From positions 1-64,000 of the IMG/VR virus record IMGVR_UViG_3300043446_004167: a stretch of 64,000 nucleotides of DNA; one strand, given 5' to 3'. Numbering within the stretch: the first letter of the stretch is position 1; the number at the start of each line of letters is the position of its first letter. Made by a program: the position numbers and the translations under genes. Below, in pieces: positions 47,301-58,900 of the stretch. Origin of the DNA: a virus. The notes below the pieces were generated by a model, which saw nothing but the letters and a program-made list of their open reading frames with translations, was not told the origin of the DNA and made no database searches.

Positions 47301-48417
47301 TATTACTTATCTTCTCAATTTCATAACCTCTAACATATGCTTTACCTGGACTTACTATTATATGAGCTAGACTATCTGATGGGTCATCTCCAGCCTCTGT
47401 TACATCATTCTCATTATAAATTCCATTATTTCCAAGATAATTGTTTAAAGACTCTTTAATTTCAATTTCAAAGGGATTTATGTAGTAATCTCCACTCTCG
47501 TCATAAGTTCTACGGGCTAATTCTTTTAATAATATATTGTAGCTTGTATTATTTACTACTGATATTAATTCTCCGTTTTCTACCCTAAGCAATTGAACAA
47601 AATTCTCATCATCAAAATCTTGTAATTCTTTTTTATATAATTCAGTTTCTATTAAAAGTCTGTCCGCACCACTAGATGCAAAATTATAAAATCCTTGAGA
47701 ATTATCTAAAAGGTCATTGTATTGGTTAGATGCAGTCGCAAAAGACTCTTTTATAGATAGACCAACTCTATATGAAGGAGTATTTTCATATTGATCTAGA
47801 ATTAAAGTCTGACCCTTAATCTTTAAGAAAAAACCTCTGATAAAATAAACTCCATCTGTTATTTTAACAGATGAGCCAATAGAGTTTGAATTATTTGCAA
47901 TAGTGTTTGCAAATGTTGTATTTTGCCTCAATACACCCAAAGGATAATTTACATCCTCTAATAAAACTAAATTTTCCCCATCTTCAAATACTGTGGCAGT
48001 AAAATCAGTTTGGCTTGATGAAATATATTTTACATATAAAGTATTATTACCCCTTTCGGATATATTTTCATTTATAACATTTACTATTTTTGCTTTTACT
48101 CGACTGACTTCACCTTCTATTTCCTTTCCTACAAGTTGGTCGAGGTAGTCAATTACTGGAATTCCTAAATGAATGCTATCAATTTCAACACAAGTGTAAT
48201 TAGTATCTAAGGAAATATCTCCAGGAATGACCATTGAGCCATCCTTGAAAAAATGTTTTCCAAATTTTTCAATTTGATTTTGTAAAATTGACTGTAAAGT
48301 AGTAAGCTCTCTAGCTTGAATTGATTTGCCAGGCTTAAATAATACTCGATGATAATTTTTATCATCATCAAAATCATCATAATAAGGAGATACGTTTAGG
48401 TTGATATTTTGAGGCAT
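41299..48417 (-). CDS. Giant DUF4815 virion protein (2372 aa), distal tail/fibre region
   Basis: A 2372-residue protein in the place where T4 has genes 9 to 12. The N-terminal approximately 600 residues carry DUF4815: YYDDFDDDKNYHRVLFKPGKSIQARELTTLQSILQNQIEKFGKHFFKDGSMVIPG (12-66), VYFIRGFF and IIVSPGKAYVRGYEIEK. The centre is an extended beta/repeat region with an acidic Thr/Ser/Glu-rich linker (about 1270-1320: TSGTSSEETSAATTDEEEDDD). A GxGY repeat pair (TNPGFGYTDG, AGGNGYSIGD) lies near residue 1830. The C-terminal third is beta-rich. Probably a baseplate-attached fibre or spike that reaches the host surface; the receptor role is inferred from size and position. Confidence 0.85.
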   Translation of the reverse strand: MPQNINLNVSPYYDDFDDDKNYHRVLFKPGKSIQARELTTLQSILQNQIEKFGKHFFKDGSMVIPGDISLDTNYTCVEIDSIHLGIPVIDYLDQLVGKEIEGEVSRVKAKIVNVINENISERGNNTLYVKYISSSQTDFTATVFEDGENLVLLEDVNYPLGVLRQNTTFANTIANNSNSIGSSVKITDGVYFIRGFFLKIKGQTLILDQYENTPSYRVGLSIKESFATASNQYNDLLDNSQGFYNFASSGADRLLIETELYKKELQDFDDENFVQLLRVENGELISVVNNTSYNILLKELARRTYDESGDYYINPFEIEIKESLNNYLGNNGIYNENDVTEAGDDPSDSLAHIIVSPGKAYVRGYEIEKISNTFLNLQKTRDTERAQNQAIPFDFGTQIEINNVYGTIPVGYTTSSYVRLYNHRTDSSVGSATSIGSQVGIARLYDLKLKSQEYIDSSSIFEVSLYDVQTYTKITINTGFSTSYSKSTYIEGVQSGANGFLVDDISTSTTSFNLYQVSGSFINDEKLLVNGVDSNRIVVNKRDYSLQDVYQITSNDVNPSTYAASFTADTVLSRRLNYSNEKANYVISSRTSGISTIGISTITTANDDFSRYIKNGDVIAYSKEGSDSIFYNKVDKIEDGKVIIKSLANVTNVNKGELPTSQITVNDIFKITNKIISKDSRLYSPLKNKFVESIDSNESSVTLRKTLDININNKSSYVVSAAPFNSSSNLILLPFDEELYTLTFNDGTVERLSNIKLLPNTPNQGDITLRNLSKIGNAKLTVTYEDVECTSRSKVYNRGTSLVINRTSDKNNTIDTDLTFSNVYGTRIEDKIISLNYPEVTSILAIYESSDDTTPVPPSLSASSVDEGSFNLLIKGEKIIGQNSKAVASVLGASNTSTISFCYLNNRTFEIGETIKFEESGVIATVGVVNLGSNNIKDSYILDSGIRDSYFDFSRIIRKNNVSSPTKKIRIYFNHYSINSNDSGSFVSVNSYDASLYPNLPKINKNRFSDILDFRPRVTPYNIASSISPFDFRSREFSDLNSSSNSIVAKNTNIVINYRYYLPRIDKLFLTKNGEFNLISGVPSIDPREPENLNESLEVARLHLPPYVVNVKDIKIKTRKNKRYTMKDISKLENKLNTFEKDTNLSLLELEAQNLDIIDRITNLNRYKTGFFVDNFTKENKGDVQNKLYRVYVDTENKELRPKISEAYVDLEVNAGLSTNIKVKENIVCLDYDNVEYLKNTFASNSVDVNINNSSWVGNIFLYPSNDMWELTDDPETGPLNVEDGETRERNTADDTSGTSSEETSAATTDEEEDDDTKHFIRRRNIKVIATALKPNTLFYPFFNNINVGSYLIPKLVEIEMISGVFSINELVRGTHLNKSNITFNLAHPRHKYGLITNPTKEYNTNPYSINSIIPNNYSTTSTILNIDIDSLASNTRRMYSGNISKGMILVGETSGAKAKVKDVRVITNESGEFIGSLFIPDESDETNPRFTSGKKSFVLTTNSRNNKSLTPYDSYAETIYRVFNNIEEIDENTSETQPIEPNSEDNESTEFRKLRVNPVYRTPLAQTFKVNDTTGIFLTKCDLYFRTKDIGNIPIKVEIRTVENGVPSKNVLKNSRVTLLPNDIQVSEDASIATTFEFPAPIYLEGDNEEYSLIISSNSNDYSIWISREGEYDISTLSTNQVRISRPFDGLLFKSQNASVWEPSRGDDLKFTLYRAEFTEETGSVYFISSSDSDDLNTNQVKKLSQNSIQAYSRSLYVNLNNNLTNGQVNSLNSGDLLTQSNNSVFNAKVTGVLGSLNTGYTLAITNPGFGYTDGVKNYTDVGLINLTGSGNNGRITLGVGTGVAYQATVTAGGNGYSIGDILTIENGDTENLGSNIILTVQNTTGIVTDYNSIIIDEVQGALSLSNDLIIGNTTLNGIQPDSFEEIENGLYLKINAKNHGMYSSGNSVVISSVQPDYMPTKLLSVVDLDSSTIQVEDANQFKLFEGRTVGGSTVGYLMIENEIIRYNGVTTTTTPHQISISGREIDNTKANEYTPNKDDESDTLVYKYEFNGISLRKINNTHSVSNSGKYKPEIDSFYIKVVNDSNKYFFKTKTASNVTTPLGIVNTPRTSYNVPFNSLKLITDIVTPGRSRVTAECKTYTSTSVNGVEVPYRDTGYQNCSLESYNVFDSMRAIYSKINEQNNTTSFILKLNLNRTENSKLSPVINLDTIGVIARSNRIDDPVSNWITDSRVNSLIDDPNSTIYVSKRFNLKNPADGLKVTFNAYRHNTNKIRVAYRLFRDDSPDSYQLYELFPGYSNIDSSGNVIDINKNEGLPDRMIPSSDNEQDYKEYEYTVEVPYTFTGAQVKIIMTGTNQAYIPKIKNLKIIATR

Positions 48418-48422
48418 TTTAT

Positions 48423-49949
48423 TTAAAATTCTATGATAATTTTTATGTCTTCTTTTTGACTTAGTGAGCGAAGAATAGGCTGTCTATTATCTATGTAAAT
48501 AATAGTCCCTGACCCACTTTCATATTCTGAAGATGAAATTCCAGAAATGTAATTACTTCCTAAATTATATATTTTACCATTTACGTTAGTTGTGATTCCT
48601 GTAAATGATGTGTCTATATTTAAACTATTCCCAGATGAGTTTACAATGGTCAAACTACCCCCAGTTCCAATGGTTGAGGTAAATTTATGTAACACGTATC
48701 CAACCGACTCTCCAGCGGCTCCTACAGGCTGATAATAGCGTAATATCTTAGTATCATTATCCCAAGATGCTACATATCCTATTGCTGTTTTACCAGTTCC
48801 TATAGTTTGTGTTATTTTTTGGTCTACTACATAATTTGCATTTCCACCTGTGAGCTTCAGACCACCTAATGCACTTACATAATCCAATTGGTTTTGTACT
48901 GTAGGATTGTATATAATGCCAACGGTAGCAAAATCATTTCCTACTATTACATCTGGATTTTCTGACTCAGTTTCAAATCTAGAATGAATTATTACTCTAT
49001 TTGCTCCAAGTTCATTGTATATATCATAACCGTGACCTCCTTTTGGAGGAATAATGACATCAAATTGAGCTATGTTACCCGAACTAGATAAACTACTTGG
49101 AATGCCAGGAGCACCAGATTGAAATTTAATTAGTCCTTTCGTATAACCATATCCACCGTTTGTAACTATTACATCAGAAACTTCACCAAATGAGTTGGTA
49201 ATAATTGTAACTTCTCCATCTTTACCATCTCCCAAAATAGGTATGCCCGTAAAAGTAGATGACGCAGGATAGCCATTACCATATTTTGTTATAATTACAC
49301 TTTCAATTTTTCCAGCTACAGCGTTATTTTTTATAGATAGACTTTCAGTTCCAGTCTGACCCCAATTTTCAGGTAGTGGTATATAAGCATCTGTATCAAA
49401 TTTAATTAAATCAGAAGGTTTAATTGTAAAAAGATATTTCCAAACATAACCATCCCCACTTGAGCCAGCAGGTCTTGGCTCTAAGTCAATAAAATCAGGT
49501 TGGTCTAAAGAAATTTGACCTAATGGATTATCTGCATTTGTTCCATTGTTTAAACATATATAAACTCTATAATTGTCATTAATTACATAATAATTACTTT
49601 CATATAGTGAAGAAGAATTAGTTATTGGAGATAAGTTGTAAATACTATAGTCGTGCCTATACATTTCATAGATTTGACCAGTAGTCCAAGTAACTTTTCT
49701 AACAGCTCGTCTAATATCCGCTGAAGTTATTTTTTTAAGTGCTATTAAAGTTTCTTTAATTCTATTTTCTTGGTCTAATGTATCTAATGGGTCTGGTCCA
49801 AACCCCCAGTTTGTTATCCCAATTCCAACTTCTGGATTACTTGAATTAGGTTGGCCTATGAATGTATACGCAGAGTTAGCTCCCGTTAAAGACGTTACAA
49901 AATTTTCTGCATTTAAAATTCTAAATTTATCTGATATAATAGCTGACAT
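48423..49949 (-). CDS. 8: Baseplate wedge protein gp8 with GxGY extension
   Basis: A 508-residue wedge subunit (T4 gp8: 334). The N-terminal 200 residues follow T4: SDKFRILNAENFVTSL, FIGQPNSS, RRAVRKVTWTTGQIYEMY and SGDGYVWKYLFTIKPSDLIKFDTDAYIPLPENW (about 163-195), matching T4 GDGYVWEYLFEIPP...YIVVP. The rest contains beta repeats of the GxGY type (YGNGYPASS, NGGYGYTKG) and an end domain not in T4. It links the inner wedge to gp10-type outer components. A late-element variant lies 20 bases upstream. Confidence 0.9.
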   Translation of the reverse strand: MSAIISDKFRILNAENFVTSLTGANSAYTFIGQPNSSNPEVGIGITNWGFGPDPLDTLDQENRIKETLIALKKITSADIRRAVRKVTWTTGQIYEMYRHDYSIYNLSPITNSSSLYESNYYVINDNYRVYICLNNGTNADNPLGQISLDQPDFIDLEPRPAGSSGDGYVWKYLFTIKPSDLIKFDTDAYIPLPENWGQTGTESLSIKNNAVAGKIESVIITKYGNGYPASSTFTGIPILGDGKDGEVTIITNSFGEVSDVIVTNGGYGYTKGLIKFQSGAPGIPSSLSSSGNIAQFDVIIPPKGGHGYDIYNELGANRVIIHSRFETESENPDVIVGNDFATVGIIYNPTVQNQLDYVSALGGLKLTGGNANYVVDQKITQTIGTGKTAIGYVASWDNDTKILRYYQPVGAAGESVGYVLHKFTSTIGTGGSLTIVNSSGNSLNIDTSFTGITTNVNGKIYNLGSNYISGISSSEYESGSGTIIYIDNRQPILRSLSQKEDIKIIIEF

Positions 49950-49968
49950 TGATTTTTAGACTTTTATA

Positions 49969-49976
49969 TATTTATT
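49969..49976 (-). promoter_or_regulatory. Late promoter variant (AATAAATA) for gene 8
   Basis: Minus-strand AATAAATA at 20 bases before the gene 8 start, overlapping the stop of the 3044-residue gene. Confidence 0.55.
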
Positions 49977-52900
49977 AAAAAAGTAAAGCCGGGATTCTAT
50001 TTAAATTAGGAGATGAAGAGAGGCCAACTAGACCATTGTCTGCGTTAACGGTAAAATCAAAGGCTTCGTTTTGGTCTCTATTTTGGAAATCAAATATCTT
50101 ACTCCAGCTATAATTTCCGTAATAATTTGTAGTTACTCCAGATGTATTTATAGATATTCCTCCATTTACTGGAACTACGTGGCAAGTTACGGTTACAATT
50201 CCCTGAGGTACATTATTATTTTCCACAAAATCAACTCTATATACTCCATCTAAAAATGTTTTAGCTGTTCCAATTTTAGATGCTGGATAGTTACTCATTC
50301 CACCCAAGTAAGTTGTTATGCCAGTTAAAGCATAACCAGCTAAAGTTCCTACATTACTATTTTTAATTATAAAATAATCTCCAACTGATAAACCACTATA
50401 AGTTATTCCAAAAGTATTTAATGAATCATATCCACTTTCTGAATATTCTGATAATAATTCGAAGCCAATTCTTGGTGAATTTGTACCAATCCCACTATTT
50501 GATGTCTTTATTCCAACTATACGACCAAAATCACCAATAGCCTTGATTGAAGATAGTTCTTCTATTCTATTTTTTGGAGAATCTATAATCACTCCGGGGG
50601 AATTAGAACTTGAATATCCATAACCTTCATCTAGAACATTTATGTCAGTTATTTCGCCATTAGTTACTATAGCTTCTAAAACTGCTCTGTGTAGATTTGG
50701 AACCGAATAGAAAATAGTTCCAGAAGTTCCAACTAAAGTTACATAAGTTTTTAATACATCATTAACTTCTTTTACATTATTTAAACTCTCATTCGATTCA
50801 ATATCTTGTTTTACCCAATTAATTAAGTTTATGGATGAGTATAATTCACCAACCGTCGAGATTCCAATATAATTTTCTTTGATTTTCAGTATCTTTTTGA
50901 ATGTTACTGATGGAGTTATGTTAGTTAGAGCTCCCCATATTCTTCCATTACTTGACGCAGTTCTTATTGAATTATCTGAAGTTGCTATAAATTTATCTCC
51001 ATCCCAAATTACAGAATAGTAATTACCAGATGATACTGCATTAATCCAAGTAGCTCCATTATCGCTGATACTAATTCCACCAATACCTACTGCAACCATT
51101 GTATTTGAGTTATAATCAATTCCTTTATAGCTATAGCTTTGTGAAACTGATTCTATAAATTCTGTAGGAGTTGGTCCATTTGCATAGCATATTTTACCAC
51201 TGTTTCCAATAGATACCCATCTATTGTGAATTTCATTATAAACAACTCCGTTAAACTCACCATCATAAGTACTATCAATTAAATCTTGAAAGAATGGTCC
51301 TGCATATACCTCAGATTTAATTCCACATCTCACCCAAGAACTATTTTTATTATTTTTAATTAAAATAGAGCCTGAACTTCCAACTGCAACATAAGAATTC
51401 TGAGTAGATACTCCGACATCATTTAAATTTATATAATTTTCACTATTTAAGTTATCAAATGACCAATTTTTAAAGTCGGTGCTAATTGCAACTAGACTAC
51501 TACTACCTACTGAAATTATAATATCACCTTGGACTAATGAATTAAATGCAAAAGATGTATTAACACCAGAGCTATAACTCCAATTATAGAAAGGATCTGC
51601 TATATTTGGAGATGAAATTGAAATATTTGGAGAATTATCATAACCAAAACCTCCAGATATTATGTTAATTGAACTTATAGTTGAAGAACTTGATACATTA
51701 ACTTGAATATCTGCAAGATTGAAACTTGAAGAATCTATAATATTCACTTTTCTTTGGTCTTCTAATATTTGACCTATTGAGTTATCGAGCTCAATGAACA
51801 ATGGATATGCATTATCTACATAGACCTTATTATCTTCTTTATTAAAATTCCAAATTAATTTCGCACTTGGATATATTTTAGAAGAATTATTTCTTCTTGA
51901 TTTAGTTATCAATGCTCCATTTATAACTCTATCATTTTTTTGTTTAGTCCAGCTAATTGGCTTTACAGTAAGCCCATTTCTGCCAGCTCCTGAGTATGGG
52001 AAGGTGTCTAATTCATTTGTGGATACTATGCGTTTAACTACTCTATCATCTTGCTCATAATCAGTTAAAGTTAATTCACTATCTTCTATTCTTAGAGTAT
52101 CTCCAATCTTTATTGTTTCTGGGGGGACAATTAGGTCTACGTCATAAATTGAACCCTGATAGAAAAGTATCATACAAGTTGATTCTTCTTTTGGAGGCTC
52201 TTTGAATGATAACAAACCATTTAAGTAAATATATGATTCATTTGGAACCTGTAAAATATCATTGATGTATACTAGTAGATTATTTTCAATCTTTATATTT
52301 ACATTTTTATTTTTAAATACAACTTTTCTTCTTTCACCCTCAACTGTGGTAATTAAATCAAAATCAGTTCTAATAGAGTCAAATTGTGATGATATATCTT
52401 CAAATTGTACAAATTGCCCTAGATACATTCCAGAAAATGAGTCTGAATATGTCTCAGTGACTGTAATCTTCAATTCTTCAAAATTGTTACCTACGCCAGA
52501 ATCAGTAACTAGTCCAACTACATTTAATACTTCTCCAACTTTATAGTTAAACCCGGAATTAGTTATTTCTATTTTACTAATACTTGAATCATCATCTACT
52601 ACAATTGATACCTTAGCCTCAGTTCCTATTCCATTTAATGAATCATAATTAAGACTTAGTTCATAATAGGGAATAGGTTCATCTATTTTAACTTCGGGGG
52701 TATTATCACTTGTATATCCAACTCCAGGATTTGTTATAATTAAACTCGTAACAGAGCCAGAAGCTCCTACTACTGCTGTTATAGATGCACCATATCCAGT
52801 CTCTGTTATCAATTCGATATTAGGAGGAGTTCTATATCCACTTCCTCGTCCATTTAAGTATACATTTGATATTGTTCCAGCTGCAGAGACAGATACAGTA

Positions 52901-55900
52901 GCCCCAGCTGCGACTAAAGGTTGATATCCAAATCCTTTATTTGCACTAAATGTTAGAATTTTTCCAATTTTTGGAGATTCATCTATGAAATTAATTTCAT
53001 TAGATGAAGAATTTAAGATATCAAAAGAATAATTCGGAACTTGTGGTACATTATTAATCAATATAATTGGATTATTGTTTAAATCTCCTCCACTTTCACT
53101 ATTTGTATTTGTATATACACCTACTATAGTCTCTCCTTCTTGTTTAAGTTTAAATGAACTAACCCCGACAAATTGGTCAGAAATATCATCAAATATTACA
53201 TTTTTATCATTAGGTCTTGTTGGGCTAGATGTTCTATTAAATAATCTACCATTAAATTTAGATGAAATTTCTATTCCTGGTAATCCTGATGGTCCAAATG
53301 GAGGAGAAGTGAAATAAATTATATCTTCTTTGATTGAATAATTACCATTGTATACATAAGCAGTTTGTATACCAGAATGGTCTTTAATATCACTTCCTAA
53401 AAATGCTCTTTCTACTTCAATTGAGTTTTCTTCATTAATTCCTATTGTTTTTATTCTTAAATATTCATCTTCTATTTTTAAAACATTGGAAGGCGTAATG
53501 GAATTTATTCCACTACTTACAAATAATACAGTTGATGAAATTCCTACATCTGAACTCAAATCCAATTTAATACTAGTTTTATAAATTGGAGCCTGAATAA
53601 TATTATCAATTGTAAGTAAAACATTAGAATTTGGAGAACTAAAACTAAATTTATGAATTCCAGAACCAGTTGACGTTAAGATGAGTGGGCTACTTGTTGA
53701 TAATCCAGATACTTTAAATCTAGTATTAGAAATTTTAGTGACATATAGAGTGGATGGTAGCTTATCAGTTGACACTCCACCTGTAACTAAACTTGTAGTT
53801 TGAATCCCTATTTTGGTCCCTCCAATATTTTCATATTTAATAATTTGACCATTTTCGAAAGAATTTGGAATTGATATGCAGTTAGGTGCTCCTATTAATA
53901 CTCCAGAAGTATTAGTTGATATTGCTAATACTGGTGAATTATTTTCAGATAGTATTCTAAATGAAGTGATTCCAGATATTTTGTTCTGATTGAGATTTCT
54001 TCTTACTTCCAAATTTTGAGTTGTACTTCCAGAATAAAGTCTGTGTGGATGTAAAGTTCTTACACTGTTTATACCTATTGATATGATTTTAGTATCATTC
54101 GGAAATTCGTGATAAGTTGAATATCCAATTTTATCCCCTACTATCAATCCTACAGTCGATACTCCTAGATATTCCCTCTGATTTGAATTAAATGTAAATA
54201 CTCTTTCACCTAAACTATATGAGTCGTAAGACCCATCAAATTCAGAAGCTAATTTTAAATTAGTAACAGTATTAGTTTTATTTAAATAATATGGAATTAA
54301 TTCTAGACCATTTACTAATGAGTCTCCTTTAACTGCAACTGGCCAAAGGTTACTTCCAGAACCAAAGTAAATTCTTTGTGTTGGATTTCTTACAGGTGAA
54401 CCTTCATTTACAACAGTAAAGTTATTTTTTGTATGAATATATGATTCTTTTTCTATATTTACATTGAAATTTAAAGTTGAATTTGTAGAGTTGAGTTTAA
54501 GTCTATTCTTAGGCTTACTTACGATTTGAAGGTCTGAAAACTCTTTAAAACCAGATGGATGTATTATTGATTTTACTGGCTCTTTCCAATCTTCATATTG
54601 AGTATGTCCTTTTATTGAATATGAAAAATCTTGATAGTAATTACTATCTTGTATTTTCTTTAAATCACTATTTAAATCAGTAATATTATCTTTATAATTT
54701 ATTTTATCTCTCGAAACTCCTAATTTTGCTTTAATATTAAATGAATTCAAATAAATTACTTTCGAATTTATTAATGATTGCTCTCCATATAGTACATCAT
54801 TAATTTCTAGTTTACCTAAAGCCTTAGTTATTTTTAATTCACTTTTTTCTCGATTCCAACCATTGTTATCTAAAACTTGTCCTGTAAATTTGATATTTCC
54901 ATTTTCATCTAAAGTTTTTACTGTTTCTCCATTTATGTAATCACAAGACTCTAGTTCCATTTCAAAAATGGCTATATCATTTTTATTTACAACAGTTCCA
55001 TATCCAGAATCAATAGTATAAGTACCATAAGTTTCATTATTTATTTTATAATCAACTCTTCCTAGATTTGTGTTTATACCTACAACTTCGAAGTAAGAAT
55101 AGTCATTATCAGAAGAATTATAGTTTTTATAGTTGATTGTTGTTTCTTTTATTTTGCAATTTTCTATAAAAATTAAATCTCCTACTTTAAATGGATACTT
55201 AATAGTAGGATCTCCATAATCATTATACATTAAAGGGAAATTAGTAGTATCTAATTCAATTCTATTAATTGTTGAAGATACTTTATAAATGTTTAAAATA
55301 TCTACTCCATTCGAATTATTAATTGGAATTATGGGTAAAGGTTCTTCTAAATTGTTAGGAGTTTTCTCTACAACTACTCTGTCAACCGAGTAATTCTTGA
55401 GAGCTGTTCTTAATAAAATATCATCTCGGCCAATGACTTTTAATGTAGGAGGAGTATTGTAGTTTACACCTCGACTTAATACATTAACTCTTTTTATCTT
55501 TTTATTATTTCTTATAACGCAAATTTGATTAGTACCAAGTCTTGGCTGTAAGGTGTAGTCAGTTGGATAATCAAATCCGTCTTTAATCCTCTGAACAGTA
55601 TCAATTTTTCCGATTTTACTTGAGAACGGAATAATTATTGCATTTTTTCCATTCTCTGTAATTGTCTCCTTAATAGCAGGTAGTTCTTTATAAAATAAAC
55701 TAGAATAAATTATTTTTATATCTGAAATACCGCCACCGGCTGTCAATGAATTAGTTAAATATGAGATATTAGAAGCCGATAATGGCTTAACTGGTATATT
55801 ATTATCTACAGCATATTTTATAAATGATGGTTTTTTAATATTAAATTTAAATTCATCAGAATCAACTACATCTATGTTATATGACCCATTTAGATCAAAT

Positions 55901-58900
55901 TTCAAGACATAATATTCCCAAGTATCAATAGGAGCTTTTAATTTTATTGAATCTCCATCTGATAATTGATGGTTTGTATTTGTTATAATATTTACATTTG
56001 TATGCTCTACATTGCCATTTATAGTTCTTCCTTTATATTCAAAAGAATGTATTTCATTTGAATTGTATTGATTTTCTCTAAATGTTAAACAAGTCGTAGA
56101 TGATGCTACTGTAGATATACCTAGAATATCTCTTCCTAATTTAACTGCATATAATTCTTGATTATCTTGAAGTCTGTAAGTACTTGAAGTTGGAGTATTA
56201 CTTACCAATAATCCATCAAAATTTGAGTTTTTATTATAAACTATTTTTTGATTAGTTCTGTAATTATGGTCAGGAATGTATATGGATTGAGTATTTACTA
56301 AGTATGATTCACCAATTTCTACATTGTTAATATAACTTCCAGTCGTTCCAAGACCAACTGAGTATCTTGGATTAAAATATTTTTTATTTGATATGGTTAA
56401 AGTTTCTGTGATGTTTTTAACATCAAACTCGAACTTAGAAGGTAATAAAGTTACACTAGAGGCAATAGAAGTATGAACTCCAATATTTTCTCTTCTATAG
56501 ATATAGAATTTTGATTGCTCTGGTATGACTTCTAATATAGATGCAATTTCATTATCAATTTTGATATAATCATCTACGTCAAACCCAGTGACATCATCGA
56601 CAGTTATGTAAGTTACAATTCCACTTGATGGTAAATTTGATAATAGTTTTACTTTCTTTTGTAATACATTAACTTTCTGATCACCTAATAATGATGAATT
56701 ATTTGAAGTTTTAATGTAAATAAAATCATTATGATTAATTAAATTATATGTTGATGAAATTCCTATGATTTTATTGTTACCATTTTTAAATATAACATTT
56801 GAATAAGTTGTAACTCCAACATTAATTGAGGCAACATCCTTACCTTTAATTTCAGTTACTTTTGAATTTAAATCTATATTTTGTTCATCATCAGTTGAGA
56901 ATATAAATCTATCATTTACTTTGTAATCTGTTCCAGGTTCTACAACTTCTAGACTTTCAACATTAGAATTTAAAGTATTGCTAACAATAACATCCTGTTT
57001 ATATGTTTCATCTATAGAATTTATAGAATTATAATTTGAATTATTCGATAACAGATAAAGCGGGCCTGTGTTCTTTACAGCCTCTTTATCTGATAAATTT
57101 ATATTTTGATTATACCCTGAATCATAATTTAGGGGATTTGGGTCATTTTTAAATTCTGTGCCAATAACATAAGGGTATTCTGGATTATTTAATGCATCCA
57201 GAGTCATAAAATAAGCATAAGTTCCATTTGGGAATTCATCATTTATGATGAACATTCCATTATTTTCATCCAATGTAGATTTATCTTCAAGATACTCATA
57301 GTCTTGAATAAAATATCCACTTGGGAATGGAGGTCTCTTGCGATTATTTCTTAGAGTATTATTTAATGGATTTAATCTATAACTACTTCTTACCGTGGAT
57401 GTATTAACTCCATTTTTAATGTATGGGCCATAAATTGGATTCCCATCATAAGCCCACCCTACAATTGGAGAGGTATTTTCTCCTACATCATAAATATCAT
57501 TTCTTAATTTATTTGAAGGAAAGAAATTAATGTATTGTAATGAATTTTTAACATTTGGACTTGGGATTATAAAATCATTCAGCCTTTCATTTTTAAAATA
57601 TTGATTTACTGTCCACTTTTTAACATTTGCTAAAAACTTTGCGTCCTTTCCTCTTTTTTTCGCATATATCAATGTTGTATTCTTATTATATCCAACTCCT
57701 TGGTCTAGAACTACAACTTTTGTTATCTTTTTATTCTCTACTATTGGATATAATTTAGCATACTTACCTTCCCCTTCTACTATAATATCAATATCATTAC
57801 TATAATTATTTCCTGTATTTAATATTTGAACATCTACTATTTTGTTATCTATAATTACTGGCTTGAAAACAGCATTTGATGAAAAATTATTGTATAAATC
57901 TTTTTCATTTTTTAAAGAAATTTCAGGATGAATTTGAACACCTTTTACATCTGAAATTCCATATCCAACACCATAATTTTCTATGAATATACTTTCGTAA
58001 CTACCTAGTACTACTGGCTTTAGAGTAGGAGGCTTTAATGAATTAGATGAGCCTACTGTAGATATTAAAATTTTAATGGGAGGGTACTTAAATGTGTGAG
58101 TTCCCACTCCTACTGAGTTTAAAGATACATAAACTTTATTTAAATAATTAGTGTCATCTGGAATATCAGTATATCCAGCGTTTGATAATTTGAATGTATC
58201 TTCATCTATGACGGTTACATAATATTGAGAGGTTGTACCTAAACCTACGATTGAAGTTCCTGTTGATTTATAAACGATTAAATCTTTTTCTTTAAGATTA
58301 TGATTTTTTGCGTAAATGTAATCTAAATCTATATTGATTCCGTTTATGTTTTCACTATTTGGATATCTTCTTGATGGAATAGATACGGTTTTTTCATATA
58401 ATTCTGAGTTGTAATCTTCAATATAAACCTTGTCTATTACGTTTTTAATATTTAATGTTCTAAAATATTGAATTCCGCTACTTACTCCTACTGCTGGAGC
58501 TAAATCTCCAATAAAATTTACTTTATTCAATGCATCATTATCGGTTCTATACAAAGAAATAGTATTTAATCCTACAACTCCAACGTAATAAGATGAATTT
58601 GTAACTAATCCAACTACATTTGGATAATTATTTGGAAAATATATTACTTCTTCCCCATTCTCAAAATTGTGCTCAGTTAAAAAGGTTATAGTCGTACTCG
58701 CTATACTCACATCATTTGGAGTAAAATAAGCTGTTATATTTTTTTTAACTAGATTTGATTCTAATCTTACACTTCCCTTTTGGTTTCCACCCACTAAAGA
58801 TAATTTTGGCTTTTCATTATAACCAATTCCTGGAGATAATACCAAAACATCTTTTAATTTACCTTTTAAATTTCCATAAATTTTAGCACTTGTTCCCGCT